Origin: Paracoccus alkanivorans
GTDB taxonomy: Bacteria; Pseudomonadota; Alphaproteobacteria; Rhodobacterales; Rhodobacteraceae
Length of the DNA stretch: 64,000 nucleotides
Direction: 5' to 3'
Assembly (NCBI RefSeq): GCF_003697785.1
Contig: NZ_QOKZ01000004.1
Location: 186,001-250,000 of the forward strand
Each line of letters starts with the position of its first letter. The stretch's first letter is position 1. Positions 27,538 to 38,400 of this stretch are shown one piece after another. The translations under genes and the position numbers were made by a program. A model generated the notes under the pieces. That model had not been told where the DNA came from. It worked only from the letters and a program-made list of their open reading frames with translations, and did not search any database.

Positions 27538-28302
27538 TCAACCGGCGCTTTCCACCAGCCCGATGATCGGCCCGAGACTGCGCCCGAAATCCGCCCGGTT
27601 TACCCCCGGCGCATAAAGCCGCGAGATCGAGCCGTCGAAATAGAGCGCATCGCGCACACCCAATCCGTCGCGGAACAACCGCCCGAATTCGTGGAAGGTC
27701 ACCGGCCGGTCCGAGATCGCGAACCAAGCGGTTTGCCCATCGGGTGAGACGCCCACGCCGTTACGGACATAGCGGCTGTCCGAATCGACAAGGAAACGCG
27801 GGTGCAGATCACCGTCTATCACCAGCATCGGTCCCGATTGCGTCGCCAGCCGGCAACCCGGCCGAACCTTGGCGAAGGCCCGGCTTTCGATCACCTGGAA
27901 CGGCCGCGACCCACCGGTGCAGAATACTCCGTTCGGCAGCATCCCGAAATTGCCGCCGCCCGCCGCCGTGGTGATCGGCGACAATTCCTTACCATCGACG
28001 ATCAGCAGGCCGACAGGGCGATAATCGGGATGAAACATCCCGGCATTCATCGCGAAAGACAGGCTCTCTCCCTCGCCAAGCATCTTGCGGACATTGCTGA
28101 AATTGCGCAGCGGCCTGCCATCCGCCCCGTCCTGCCAAAGCTTCAGCGCGGGTTCCTGCTCTGCCGCCACTTCGCAGATAACATAACCGTTGCCGTCATG
28201 GCTCATCTTGCCGCATTCGGCGGCAGCGGCGGGCAGTGACATCGCCAGCACCATTCCTGCCGCAACGCCAAGCCGGCGCCGCAAATCAAGCCTCATCGTC
28301 AT
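27538..28302 (-). CDS. Secreted phosphodiester glycosidase-domain (DUF2233) protein
   Basis: A 254-residue exported protein with signal peptide ([18 protein letters not shown]). It belongs to the NAGPA / DUF2233 family, with [30 protein letters not shown] and [18 protein letters not shown]. Eukaryotic relatives remove GlcNAc from phosphodiesters; the bacterial substrate may be a cell-surface sugar-phosphate. The starts ATG 28302 and ATG 28296 both overlap the end of rbfA, so it is translationally coupled to it. Which is used cannot be decided. Confidence 0.82.
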   Translation of the reverse strand: MTMRLDLRRRLGVAAGMVLAMSLPAAAAECGKMSHDGNGYVICEVAAEQEPALKLWQDGADGRPLRNFSNVRKMLGEGESLSFAMNAGMFHPDYRPVGLLIVDGKELSPITTAAGGGNFGMLPNGVFCTGGSRPFQVIESRAFAKVRPGCRLATQSGPMLVIDGDLHPRFLVDSDSRYVRNGVGVSPDGQTAWFAISDRPVTFHEFGRLFRDGLGVRDALYFDGSISRLYAPGVNRADFGRSLGPIIGLVESAG

Positions 28303-28699
28303 CCGGGGCCTCGACATCGCGCCGAACCCGCTCATCGGCAAATATGCGTCGCGTATCGTCCATGCGATCAAAGGTCTCGTCCAACTGGAAACGCAGCTGC
28401 GGCGCATATTTCAGCGTCATTTCCCTGGCGACCAGGTGACGCAGTTCGGGCGCATTGCGCCTCAGCGCTTCCAGCGCCTCCTCGGCCTCATATCCACCCA
28501 GGGGCAGCACGAAGGCCGTCGCCACTTTCAGATCCGGCGAGGTGCGCACTTCGCCCACGGTGATCGAATGACGGTTCAGATCCGGGTCATGCACATCCCC
28601 GCGCAAAAGTACGTCGGAAAGAGTGCGCCGGATCAATTCGCCCACGCGCAGCTGTCGCTGTGACGGGCCTTTACCATGAGAAAAGCGGTTCTGTGCCAT
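28286..28699 (-). CDS. rbfA: Ribosome-binding factor A
   Basis: RbfA is a KH-like 30S assembly factor needed for 16S 5' maturation and cold adaptation. The 137-residue protein has [17 protein letters not shown], the conserved [19 protein letters not shown] core and [22 protein letters not shown] 28699 (MAQNRFSHG) is chosen over the longer 28750 frame. The gene leads rbfA-DUF2233-truB on the minus strand and is divergent from dapB across 70 bases. Confidence 0.95.
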   Translation of the reverse strand: MAQNRFSHGKGPSQRQLRVGELIRRTLSDVLLRGDVHDPDLNRHSITVGEVRTSPDLKVATAFVLPLGGYEAEEALEALRRNAPELRHLVAREMTLKYAPQLRFQLDETFDRMDDTRRIFADERVRRDVEAPDDDEA

Positions 28700-28769
28700 G
28701 CGTCCCGATGTAGGGGGTCGCGGATGGCAAAGCAACGGGATATGACGCAAGAAAGCACGGGGGTGACAG

Positions 28770-29603
28770 ATGAGTGATAGTGAAAAGGCAGAAGCCGGAT
28801 TGCCGGGAATCGTGGTGACGGGCGCATCGGGCCGGATGGGGCAGATGCTTATCCGGCTGCTTCTGGAAAGCGATCAGGCCAGGCTGGTCGGCGCGCTGGA
28901 GCGTCCGGGACATGATTGGATCGGCCGCGATATCGGCGAGGCGATGGGCGGGGCTGCGGTAGGCGTGGTGGTCAGCGATGACCCGGTGACAGAGATCGCG
29001 CGGGCGCAGGCGGTCATCGATTTCACCTCCCCGGCGGCGACGGTGGCCTTCGCCGAGCTGACCGCGCAGGCCCGCGCCGTGCATGTGATCGGCACGACCG
29101 GGCTTGATGACGACGATCTCGCGCATCTGAAAGCCGCCGCCCGCCACGCGCCGATCATACGCGCGGGCAATATGAGTCTTGGCGTCAACCTGCTGGTCGG
29201 CCTGACCCGCAAGGTCGCCGCCGCACTGGGCGAGGATTGGGATATCGAGGTGGTCGAGGCCCATCACCGCCACAAGGTCGACGCTCCCTCTGGCACCGCC
29301 CTGATGCTGGGCGAGGCCGCCGCCGAGGGGCGCGGCGCCAGGCTGGCCGATCTGCGGATTCCCGCGCGCGAGGGCATCACTGGTCCACGCGAAACAGGCA
29401 GCATCGGCTTTTCCGCCATTCGGGGCGGAGACGTGGTCGGCGAGCATGATGTGATCTTTGCCGGGATGGGAGAGCGGATCGTGCTCCGCCATCTTGCCAC
29501 CGACCGCGCCATATTCGCCCGCGGTGCCATCCGCGCCGCCCTGTGGGGACAGGACAAGGGGCCGGGAGAATACGACATGGCGGATGTGCTGGGCTTGGGG
29601 TAG
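28770..29603 (+). CDS. dapB: 4-hydroxy-tetrahydrodipicolinate reductase
   Basis: DapB reduces 4-hydroxy-tetrahydrodipicolinate in lysine and meso-diaminopimelate synthesis. The 277-residue protein shows the NAD(P) site [16 protein letters not shown], the VIGTTG segment, and the signature [15 protein letters not shown] with the catalytic histidine and lysine. Four residues more or less at the N-terminus cannot be excluded. No attenuator or riboswitch is visible in the 70-base upstream gap, which it shares with rbfA. Confidence 0.96.
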   Translation: MSDSEKAEAGLPGIVVTGASGRMGQMLIRLLLESDQARLVGALERPGHDWIGRDIGEAMGGAAVGVVVSDDPVTEIARAQAVIDFTSPAATVAFAELTAQARAVHVIGTTGLDDDDLAHLKAAARHAPIIRAGNMSLGVNLLVGLTRKVAAALGEDWDIEVVEAHHRHKVDAPSGTALMLGEAAAEGRGARLADLRIPAREGITGPRETGSIGFSAIRGGDVVGEHDVIFAGMGERIVLRHLATDRAIFARGAIRAALWGQDKGPGEYDMADVLGLG

Positions 29604-29633
29604 TCACTTCGCGGGCCATGCAAGCAAGCCGTT

Positions 29634-29660
29634 CCCTTCTTCTTGCAAGTATCCCAGGGG
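29634..29660 (-). repeat. Intergenic repeat, copy F (box only, diverged)
   Basis: Read on the minus strand, GGGATACTTGCAAGAAGAAG resembles the box of the composite repeats, without a convincing upstream hairpin. It lies in the 141-base gap between dapB and the convergent SH3 gene. Confidence 0.4.
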
Positions 29661-29744
29661 TCGCCGGATTGGGCACCACTGGTTCGAGAACCGGCCGGCG
29701 ACGGGCAGAGCCCCAGCCTTCGCGGGATGCGAAAGCCTCACCGG

Positions 29745-30341
29745 TCACGGCTGGATCGAACAACAGCCCGAGAGCATCATTGGCTCATCATCCTGCAGGA
29801 TGACATGCGCCTCCAGGCCGAAAAGCCGGTTTGACATTCCATCCGAGCAAATGGCCCGCGTAGATGTCACCGTCATCCCCTCTGCCAGAATCGCCCGCAT
29901 CGGATCACGGAATACTCCGGTTCCCATCACTGCCTGAATGGGCCGCGTGTCGTCCTCCATGTCGGGACGGCTCAGAAGAAGCTGGCCGGCCTGTCGTTCC
30001 AGCCCCCAGAAGGGCTCTGTCCCGTAACAACGGAAACCATCGGGCAGTTCGCCGTCCTCCCAGACATCCACCCGATAGGCGAGATAGGCCATCGAAACCC
30101 AACCCGAAGCCTCGCCGCTATTCACCCGCCCCCAGCCTTTCGTCTCTTCGACCACCTCGATCTTTGTCGCATCAGGGGCCAGCGTGCCGATGATCTCTGC
30201 CCCGGCATTCGGCTGCGCGCGGATATTCAACACGTCATCCGCCGCCACTCCCGTCACGTCGAACAGTGTCGGCAGGATATATTCCTGTGTTGCAAAGGCC
30301 GGTCCGGCCAATGCCGTCAGCAGAGCGGCAATACGCAGCAT
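29745..30341 (-). CDS. Periplasmic SH3-domain protein
   Basis: A 198-residue exported protein: signal peptide (LRIAALLTALAGPAFA), then a bacterial SH3 domain (VAADDVLNIRAQPNAGAEII through GWVSMAYL), then a C-terminal domain starting FRCYGTEPFWGLE, which resembles the domain of uncharacterised COG3650-type proteins. Three cysteines suggest a disulfide. ATG 30341 is chosen at the signal peptide; 30416 is the outer limit. It is divergent from the tsaE-amgK gene. SH3 domains of this kind usually bind cell-wall or peptide ligands; the exact role is unknown. Confidence 0.8.
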   Translation of the reverse strand: MLRIAALLTALAGPAFATQEYILPTLFDVTGVAADDVLNIRAQPNAGAEIIGTLAPDATKIEVVEETKGWGRVNSGEASGWVSMAYLAYRVDVWEDGELPDGFRCYGTEPFWGLERQAGQLLLSRPDMEDDTRPIQAVMGTGVFRDPMRAILAEGMTVTSTRAICSDGMSNRLFGLEAHVILQDDEPMMLSGCCSIQP

Positions 30342-30430
30342 CTCGTGATCTCCAATCAATATCAACCGATCCGTAATCTCACACGGCAATGGCCATTTGC
30401 ACAGCGGATTCCACAAGGTAGAAGCGGCTC

Positions 30431-31846
30431 ATGACAACACATAGCCTGATCGCCGATGAAGACCTGACCGCCGCCCTTGCCCGCATGCTGGCGGCCACGG
30501 CCCGGCCCGGCCAGACACTCCTGCTGGACGGTCCGGTCGGGGCGGGCAAGACGCATTTCGCCCGCGCCTTCATCCGCGCCCGCCAGGGCGAGGCGGCCGA
30601 GGATGTGCCCAGCCCGACCTTCACGCTGGTGCAGACCTATGACGACCCGATGGGAACCGAGATCTGGCATGCCGATCTCTACCGCCTCACCGACCCGTCG
30701 GAACTGGACGAGTTGGGGCTGGATGAAGCACAGGGCAAGGCCATCTGCCTGATCGAATGGCCCGACCGGATGGAGGCGCTGCCCGAGGGTGCCATGACTG
30801 TTGCGTTCTCCAATCATGCCGATCCGGCCCTGCGCGAGATCACCCTGATCGGAGGAATCGATACGCGGCGGGCGATCCGGCGCGCCTGTTTCGCCAACGG
30901 TGTGGGATGGGCGGAGGCACGCGTCGAGCCATTGGCCGGGGACGCCTCGGCCCGGCGCTATTTCCGGCTGGCCGGGCCCGGGGGCAATGCGGTCCTGATG
31001 GACGATCCTTCGGGTGACGTGCCGCGTTTCGTCGCCATGACCCGTTGGCTGCGCGGCCACGGTTTCGGCGCGCCCGAACTCCTCGCCGAAGATCAGCAGG
31101 CGGGACTGTTGCTGGTCGAGGATCTGGGCGACAACCTCGTGGCACGGGTGCTGGAGAACCACCCGGGCATGGCCCCCGCGATCTATAATCGGATCACCGA
31201 TTTCCTGATAGACCTGCACCGCCATCCGGTTCCCGATTTCGTTGCCCCACTGGACGGGCCGACCCTTGCCGATCAGGTCGGATTGTTCGCCGAATGGTAT
31301 CCGCAGGCGGTCGGTGTTTCCGCCGAGATGGCCAAGGGGATCGCCCCCGAGATTGCCCGGCTGCACGCCGAATTCGCCGCCGATATTCCGCCGGTCCTCA
31401 GCCTGCGCGATTTTCATGCCGAGAACCTGATCTGGCGCGGCGATACTCCGCTTGGCTTGATCGACTATCAGGACGCCGTGGCCTGCCATCCCGCCTATGA
31501 TCTGGTCTCGGCCCTGCAGGATGCCCGCCGCGATGTCGCGGAAGAGATCGAAACCGCCTGTATATCCCGATATCTGGAGGCGACAGGATTGGGCGAGGAT
31601 CGGTTCCGCGCCGCCTATGCGTTGCTCGGAGCACAGCGGAACCTGCGCATCGTGGGAATTTTCACCCGCCTTTGCATCCGCGACGGCAAGCCTCGCTATC
31701 TGCGTTTCATGCCTCGGGTCTGGGAATATGTCCGCCGTGACCTCTCCCATCCCGCGCTTGCATCTCTGGCAGCGATAATCAGCGATCTGCCCGCCCCCGA
31801 TGCCGACATTATCGAAAGGATCCGCCGCCAATGCGCCCAGCCCTGA
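30431..31846 (+). CDS. TsaE-AmgK fusion: t6A ATPase plus cell-wall sugar kinase
   Basis: A 471-residue two-domain protein. Residues 1 to about 140 are TsaE, the ATPase of the t6A37 tRNA-modification complex, with Walker A GPVGAGKTH (lysine 40), PSPTFTLVQTYD and IWHADLYRL. Residues about 150-471 are an aminoglycoside-phosphotransferase fold resembling AmgK, the anomeric kinase for MurNAc/GlcNAc in peptidoglycan recycling: SLRDFHAENLIW and the metal site GLIDYQDAVACHPAYDLVS. The catalytic aspartate and asparagine are present; the usual histidine two residues before the aspartate is leucine. The next gene is murU, the partner enzyme, overlapping by 16 bases. The fusion is known in this lineage; the coupling logic is not understood. 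Confidence 0.9.
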   Translation: MTTHSLIADEDLTAALARMLAATARPGQTLLLDGPVGAGKTHFARAFIRARQGEAAEDVPSPTFTLVQTYDDPMGTEIWHADLYRLTDPSELDELGLDEAQGKAICLIEWPDRMEALPEGAMTVAFSNHADPALREITLIGGIDTRRAIRRACFANGVGWAEARVEPLAGDASARRYFRLAGPGGNAVLMDDPSGDVPRFVAMTRWLRGHGFGAPELLAEDQQAGLLLVEDLGDNLVARVLENHPGMAPAIYNRITDFLIDLHRHPVPDFVAPLDGPTLADQVGLFAEWYPQAVGVSAEMAKGIAPEIARLHAEFAADIPPVLSLRDFHAENLIWRGDTPLGLIDYQDAVACHPAYDLVSALQDARRDVAEEIETACISRYLEATGLGEDRFRAAYALLGAQRNLRIVGIFTRLCIRDGKPRYLRFMPRVWEYVRRDLSHPALASLAAIISDLPAPDADIIERIRRQCAQP

Positions 31847-32505
31847 TGATCTTCGCCGCCGGGCTGGGCACGAGGATGCGGCCCCTGACCGACAACCGCC
31901 CCAAACCCCTGATCGAAGTCGCGGGCCAGACGTTGCTGGATCGCGCGCTGGCGATGGGCAGGCAGGCCCGGCTCTCGCCGATCGTGGTCAACAGTCATTA
32001 TCTGGGCGAGCAGATCGCCGATCACCTGGCAGGGCAGGACGTGACCATCAGCGACGAGACCGACCTGCTGCTGGACACTGGCGGAGGCTTGCGCAAGGCC
32101 CTGCCGCTGCTGGGCACAGGGCCGGTGATGACCCTGAACCCCGACGTCGTCTGGACCGGACCCAATCCCCTTACCGCACTGTGCGAGGCCTGGGATGACC
32201 GGATGGATGCGTTGCTGGCCCTGGTGCCTCTCGCGACCGCGACGGCACGGGTCGGCGGTGGGGATTTCTCGATGGATGTAGTTGGCCGGATCACTCGCCG
32301 CGGCGATTTCGTCTATGCCGGCGCGCATATGATCCGTCCGGAGCGGCTGGCCGAGATCCCCGATCAGGTGTTCTCGCTGAATCGAATCTGGGATGTGCTG
32401 ATTGCCGAGGGCCGTGCCTTCGGGATGATTCATACGGGCGGCTGGTGCGATGTCGGCCGACCCGAGGCGATCCCGCTTGCCGAGGCGGTGCTGGCCGATG
32501 GCTGA
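31831..32505 (+). CDS. murU: N-acetylmuramate-1-phosphate uridylyltransferase-like MurU
   Basis: A 224-residue sugar-phosphate nucleotidyltransferase, expected to make UDP-MurNAc from MurNAc-1-phosphate made by the preceding kinase, so bypassing de novo synthesis. The signature FAAGLGTRMRPLTDNRPKPL gives the nucleotide site; LNPDVVW carries a metal-binding aspartate and GWCDVGRP closes the active site. It overlaps the tsaE-amgK gene by 16 bases and the addB gene by 8. In Pseudomonas the AmgK-MurU bypass gives intrinsic fosfomycin tolerance; here that is a prediction. Confidence 0.88.
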   Translation: MRPALMIFAAGLGTRMRPLTDNRPKPLIEVAGQTLLDRALAMGRQARLSPIVVNSHYLGEQIADHLAGQDVTISDETDLLLDTGGGLRKALPLLGTGPVMTLNPDVVWTGPNPLTALCEAWDDRMDALLALVPLATATARVGGGDFSMDVVGRITRRGDFVYAGAHMIRPERLAEIPDQVFSLNRIWDVLIAEGRAFGMIHTGGWCDVGRPEAIPLAEAVLADG

Positions 32506-35446
32506 GTGGGAAAACGGCCTCTTCGCGCTTCCTCCCGGTGTCGATTTCGCCGGGGAGTTCGTGGCAGGATTCCTCGGACGCATGGCGGGCCAGCCACCCG
32601 AGGCGATCGCCCGCGTCACCATCTATGCCAATTCCGGCCGCACCCTGACGGCTCTGCAACAGGCTTTCGACTGCCACGGCCCCTTATTGCTGCCGCAGCT
32701 GCGCGTAATCACCGATCTCGGCGCCGGACCGGCAGCGAATCAAGGGCCGCTGGTCGCGCCGCTGGCCCGCAGGTTGCAACTGGCGCGGCTGATCGACCAG
32801 CTGCTACGGACGCGCCCCGATCTGGCAGCGGGTCATTCGGTCCCTGAACTGGCCCGTTCTTTGACCGGGCTGATGGTCGAGATGCAATCCGAAGGCTGTG
32901 GACCCGAGGCGTTGGAGCGCATCGATACCGGCGATCACGCCCGGCATTGGCAGGACGCGCTCGGGTTCCTGCGCATCGCCGCGCAGTTCTATCTGACCGG
33001 CACGCCGGTCGATCGCCCCGCCCGACAGCGTGCCAGCGCCGAACTGGCTGCCGCCCAATGGGCCAGAGAGGAGAACCTGCCGGCTGCGCCGGTGATCGTT
33101 GCGGGTTCGACCGGCTCGCATGGTGCGACACGGACCTTCATGCAGGCGGTTGCGGGATTGCCCAATGGTGCCGTGGTGCTGCCCGGTTTCGATTTCGACC
33201 AGCCGCGGGAAATCTGGGACAGGCTTGATGAGGAAGGCGAGGACCACCCGCAGGCACGCTTTGCGCCTCTGGTGAAAGCGGCGGGCCATCCGCGCCCCTG
33301 GACCAAGACCAAGGCCCCCGCACCGGACCGAAACAAGCTGGTCTCGCTTGCCTTGCGTCCCGCCCCGGTCACCGATCAATGGATCACTGATGGCCCATCG
33401 CTTCCCGACCTGATGCGAGCCTGCGAGGGCCTCACACTGATCGAGGCCGACCAGCCCCGCAGCGAGGCCGAAACCATCGCGCTGATCATGCGCGAGGCAG
33501 CCGGGTCGAATAAACCAATCACGCTGATTGCCGCCAATAGCGGGTTGATCCGGCGGGTTGTTGCGGCGCTGGATCGCTGGCATCTGCGCCCGGATGACAG
33601 TTCCGGCCAGCCGCTGCACCTGACCGCGCAAGGACTGTTCCTGCGTCATCTCGCATCCCTGTTTGGCCAGTCGCTGACCATCGATCGGCTGCTGATCCTG
33701 CTGAAGCACCCGATGACCGCAACCGGCTCGGAGCTGTTCGGTTCAAACGAGGCCCGCCGTCAGGCGCGCGAACTGGAGTTGCGTCTTCGTGCCCGCGGCC
33801 CGGCCTTTCCCGATGGCGATGCCTTGCGCGATTGGGCCAGCAAGGGAGATCAGGCGCGCAAGACATGGGCCGAATGGCTGGCCGGTATCCTCGACCGGAT
33901 CGCGGGTTTCGAGGCCGATCATGCCCCCCGTCCATTGCCCGATCGGCTGGCGGATCTGCGAACTCTGGCAGAGACCCTGGCGGCCGGGCCAGATGGTGAT
34001 GCCGGAAACTCTGCGTTGTGGAGCGGAAAGACAGGGTTACAGACCGCAGTCATAATGGATCACATGGCAACGCATGCCGGCGAAGGTCCGCCCTTGTCTC
34101 CCGCCGATTTCGCGGCCTTGCTCACGGACGAGTTGCAGGCGCAATCGATCCGCGACGATGTTGAAACGCATCCCCTGCTGCGCATTCGTGGCCCGAGGGA
34201 GGCACGGACCGAAGGACATGGCACCGTCATTCTCTCGGGGCTGAACGAGGGCGAATGGCCCCAGCCCCTTGATCCCGACCCATGGCTGTCGCGGCAGATG
34301 CGCAGGCAGGCCGGACTGACCCTGCCCGAACGGCAGATCGGGTTGGCTGCGCATGATTTTCAGCAAGGCATCGCCGCCAAGCGGGTGATCCTGACCCGCG
34401 CCAGGCGCAATGCCGAGGCCGAAACCATCCCATCGCGCTGGCTGAACAGGCTGACCAACCTGATGGCCGGATTGCCGGACCGTGGCGGCCCGGAAGCACT
34501 GGCCGACATGCGGAAACGTGGCGCGGAATGGCTGGCGATGGCCGAGGCGCTGACTCGCCCCGAAGGAGAGATCCGGCCCGCCCCGCGCCCATCCCCCGTT
34601 CCTCCCGCTCCGGCATTCCGCGAACTGCCGGTCACCGATATCTCGCTGCTGATCCGTGATCCCTACGCCGTCTATGCCAAGCGCGCTCTCGGGCTTCGCC
34701 CGCTGAACCCCCTGCGCCCGGAACCCGACGCCGCCCTGCGCGGCCAGACCCTGCACAGCATTGTCGAGCGATTGCTGAAGACAAACCCGAGCCCCGACAT
34801 CGCCGCCGACCAGATGCGCGCCGAGTTCCTGCGCATCACTGCCGAAGTGTTGCGGCAAGAGGTTCCGTGGCCCGCCGCCCGCGCCTTCTGGCAGGCCCGG
34901 ATGGAGGCGATCGCCGACCGGATCGTGGCGGATGAACTGACCCGTTTGGCCGAGGGCCATCCGCAAGTAATCGAAAGGCGCGGGGCGGTCTCGCTCGCGG
35001 GAATGGATTTTCGCCTGACTGCCAAGCCCGACCGGATCGATCTGCTGAATGACGGGCGGGTGACGATCTACGACTACAAGTCCGGCTCTCCGCCCACCGA
35101 CAGGCAGATCGCGCATTTCGACAAGCAATTGATCCTCGAGGCCGCGATGGCGCGACGCGGCGGTTTCGATGCGCTCGGTCCTGTCGATGTGGCAGGCATC
35201 CGCTATATCCAGCTTGGCGGAGAGGGCCGGACCCATGAGCGCGAATACTCCCCCGAGATGGAGGCCCGGAGCTGGGACGGATTTGTCCGGCTGGTCGGCG
35301 CCTACCTTTCGGGCGATATCGGTTTCACTTCCATGCGCTCGCCTGAAAAGACCAGCTATACGGGCGACTACGATCATCTCGCGCGATATGGCGAGTGGTC
35401 GCTGGCTGATTCCGCGCAACCCGGGAAGGTCGGCGATCATGGATGA
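32498..35446 (+). CDS. addB: Double-strand break repair protein AddB
   Basis: AddB is the second subunit of the AddAB helicase-nuclease that processes broken DNA ends for RecA loading. The 982-residue alphaproteobacterial-type protein has a degenerate Walker A (TIYANSGRTLTALQQ, no GKT) and, at the C-terminus, a RecB-type nuclease with LHSIVERLL, KPDRIDLL and IYDYKSG. The four iron-sulfur cysteines of Bacillus AddB are not apparent. ATG 32498 (MAEWENG) overlaps the murU stop by 8 bases; a longer in-frame start at 32450 is unlikely. It overlaps addA by 8 bases. Confidence 0.92.
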   Translation: MAEWENGLFALPPGVDFAGEFVAGFLGRMAGQPPEAIARVTIYANSGRTLTALQQAFDCHGPLLLPQLRVITDLGAGPAANQGPLVAPLARRLQLARLIDQLLRTRPDLAAGHSVPELARSLTGLMVEMQSEGCGPEALERIDTGDHARHWQDALGFLRIAAQFYLTGTPVDRPARQRASAELAAAQWAREENLPAAPVIVAGSTGSHGATRTFMQAVAGLPNGAVVLPGFDFDQPREIWDRLDEEGEDHPQARFAPLVKAAGHPRPWTKTKAPAPDRNKLVSLALRPAPVTDQWITDGPSLPDLMRACEGLTLIEADQPRSEAETIALIMREAAGSNKPITLIAANSGLIRRVVAALDRWHLRPDDSSGQPLHLTAQGLFLRHLASLFGQSLTIDRLLILLKHPMTATGSELFGSNEARRQARELELRLRARGPAFPDGDALRDWASKGDQARKTWAEWLAGILDRIAGFEADHAPRPLPDRLADLRTLAETLAAGPDGDAGNSALWSGKTGLQTAVIMDHMATHAGEGPPLSPADFAALLTDELQAQSIRDDVETHPLLRIRGPREARTEGHGTVILSGLNEGEWPQPLDPDPWLSRQMRRQAGLTLPERQIGLAAHDFQQGIAAKRVILTRARRNAEAETIPSRWLNRLTNLMAGLPDRGGPEALADMRKRGAEWLAMAEALTRPEGEIRPAPRPSPVPPAPAFRELPVTDISLLIRDPYAVYAKRALGLRPLNPLRPEPDAALRGQTLHSIVERLLKTNPSPDIAADQMRAEFLRITAEVLRQEVPWPAARAFWQARMEAIADRIVADELTRLAEGHPQVIERRGAVSLAGMDFRLTAKPDRIDLLNDGRVTIYDYKSGSPPTDRQIAHFDKQLILEAAMARRGGFDALGPVDVAGIRYIQLGGEGRTHEREYSPEMEARSWDGFVRLVGAYLSGDIGFTSMRSPEKTSYTGDYDHLARYGEWSLADSAQPGKVGDHG

Positions 35447-38400
35447 GGCGACCCGCAATCAGACCGAAGCGGCGGATCCGGCGAAATCGACATGGCTGAC
35501 GGCCAATGCGGGATCGGGCAAGACGCGGGTGCTGACTGACCGGGTGGCGCGACTCTTGCTGGCCGGGACAGCGCCGGAACGCATCCTCTGCCTGACCTAT
35601 ACCAAGGCCGCCGCGACCGAGATGCAGAACCGCCTTTTGAAGCGCTTGGGCGAATGGGCGATGCTGCCCGAGGCAACGCTGAAAAAAGCGCTCGAGCAAT
35701 TGGGAGAAAGCGGCGATCCCGACCTGGCCGAGGCCCGGCGCCTGTTCGCGCGTGCGATCGAGGCGCCGGGCGGGTTGAAGGTGCAGACCATCCACAGCTT
35801 CTGCGCGGCCTTGCTGCGGCGCTTTCCGCTGGAGGCCGGGGTGCCGATGGGCTTTGCCGAGCTTGACGACCGCAGCGCCCGCGCCCTGCGCGCCGAGATC
35901 GTGGAGGAGATGGCGGATGAGGGCGATCCGGCGATCCTCGATCTGACGGCGCTGCATTCAGGCGACAACCTGGACAGTTTCCTGGCTGGGCTGTCCGAAG
36001 CCGATTTCGAATATCCGCCCGACGCAGATGCGATCTGGGCGGGACTGAACCTGCCGCCGGGATTGGACGAAGGGGCATTGCTGGCCGAAGTTTTCGATGG
36101 CGGCGAGAGCGACCTGTTTGCGGCGCTGGTGCCGATCCTGCAAGGCGGCAAATCCAGCGATCAGAAGCTGGCCGACAAGCTGCGGCAGGGCAATTGGTCC
36201 GCACCGATGCCGGTCGAGTTCAGATTGCTGGTGGACACGTTGCTGACTGGCGAAAAGGCGAAAGAACCCTTCACCGCGAAAATCGGCGGCCTTCCGACCA
36301 AGGAACTGCGTAGCGGCCCTTGCGCGTCCCTGATGCCCGATCTCGAAGCGTTGATGCAGCGGGTGCAGGACAGCCGCCCCCGGATGCTCGGCCTTGCCAT
36401 CGCGCGCAAGACATTGGCGCTGCACCGCTTTGCCCACGCTTTCACGCGGCGTCTGGTGGTGCGCAAGGCGGCGCATGGCTGGCTGGATTTCGACGATCTG
36501 ATCCGCCGCACCGCCCGGCTCTTGCGGGAATCCAGCATGGCGCAATGGGTGCTCTGGCGGCTGGATGGCGGTATCGATCATATCCTTGTGGACGAGGCGC
36601 AGGATACCAGCCCCGAGCAATGGCAGGTCATTCGCAGCCTGACCGACGAATTCACCAGCGGCGCGGGTGCCAGTACCCATCCGCGCACACTGTTCGTCGT
36701 CGGCGATCCGAAACAGTCGATCTATTCCTTCCAGGGTGCCGATATCGCGGTTTTCGAGGAAATGCGTGGCCTGTTCGACAAGGATTTCCAGGCGATCCAG
36801 CGCCCCATGCAGCAACGCGGATTGTCGCATTCCTTCCGCTCGTCCCCGGCGATCCTGTCGCTGGTCGATGCGGTATTCCGGAACGGCGCCGCAGAGGGGC
36901 TGGGGGATCCGCCGCGCCATATCGCCTTCCGCGACAGCCTGCCGGGGCGGGTGGATATCTGGCCGCCTGTTCCCGAGCCGGACAAGCCCGAGCATGGCGA
37001 CTGGACCGAGCCGGTCGATGCACCTGCCGAGAATGCCGCTGACACGCTGCTGGCCCGCGCCGTCGCCAGGCAGATACAGGCGATGATCGGCACGCCCATC
37101 TTTGACACCAAGTCCGAACGGGTCCGCGCCATCGGCCCCGGCGACATCCAGATCCTTGTCCAGCGCCGCTCGGGCCTGTTCGAGGAATTGATCCGCGAAT
37201 GCAAGGCGTTGAGCCTGCCCGTGGCCGGGGCAGACCGGCTCAAGCTGGCGGCGGAACTCGCTGTGCGCGATATCACCGCGACACTCTCGGCGCTGGTAAC
37301 GCCCGAGGACGATCTTTCGCTCGCGGCAGCCCTGCGTTCACCGCTGTTCGGGCTGTCCGAGGACGACCTTTACCGGCTCGCTTCCGGACGCGGGCGCATG
37401 ACCCTGTGGCAGAGATTGCGGGAATCACCGCATGAGCAGGCCCGCGATATCCTGAACGATCTGGCCAGGTGGACAGATTATATCCGCCCCTATGACCTGA
37501 TCTCGCGGCTTCTGACCCGGCATGGCGGGCGCAACGCCCTGCTGGCCCGCTTGGGAGTCGAGGCCGAGGATGGCATCGACGAGCTTTTGTCGCAGGCGCT
37601 GGCCTATGAGACGGTCGAGCCGCCTTCGCTGACCGGTTTTCTTGTCTGGCTGTCGGGCGACGAGGTCGAGGTCAAGCGCCAGCTTCCCGGCGGCTCGGGC
37701 GGACTGATCCGGATCATGACGGTGCACGGGGCAAAGGGGCTGGAAAGCCCGGTGGTAATCCTGCCCGAGACACAGAAACGACGTGCCGACAGCCGCGCCC
37801 GCACCGTCAGGGTCGCGGATATGCAGGTATGGCGCGGCAGTGTCTCGGAGCGTCCCGAGCCCGTGGCCGAGGCGGTCGGCGCACAGGCCCGGCGACAGGA
37901 AGAGGAACGGCGGCGGCTGCTCTATGTGGCGATGACACGGGCGGAAAGCTGGCTGATCGTGGCCGCGGCGGGTGACACCGGGACCGGGCTTGAAAGCTGG
38001 CACGGCATGATCGCCGAGGGCGCGGGCCGGGTCGAGTTGGATTCCAGCAATATCGAGGTCGAAGGCATCGGCACCGGGCGGCGCCTGTCCTTCGGCAACT
38101 GGCCCGATGACGAGATTGCCGCCGATGCCGCGTCAGCCGGCCGGATTTCGCTTCCTGAATGGGCGCAGCGCCGGGCCGCGACGCCTCCCCGGCAGCCGCG
38201 CCCCGTTGCGGCAACCTCGCTTGCCGGTGCCAAGGTGCTGGGATCTTCGATGGAGGACGCCGATCCCGCCGCCGCCATGCTGCGCGGCACCCGTCTGCAT
38301 CTGCTGCTGGAGCATCTGCCCGGTTCGCCTGCCGAGGATTGGCCGACCCTGGCCCGGGCGGCTCTGGCAGGGGCCGAAGGCGGCCTGCCGGATCGGGACG

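Noticed and set aside
30362..31831. Minus-strand frame of 489 codons opposite the tsaE-amgK gene
   Set aside because: Same antisense shadow effect; the plus-strand protein has Walker A and kinase motifs.
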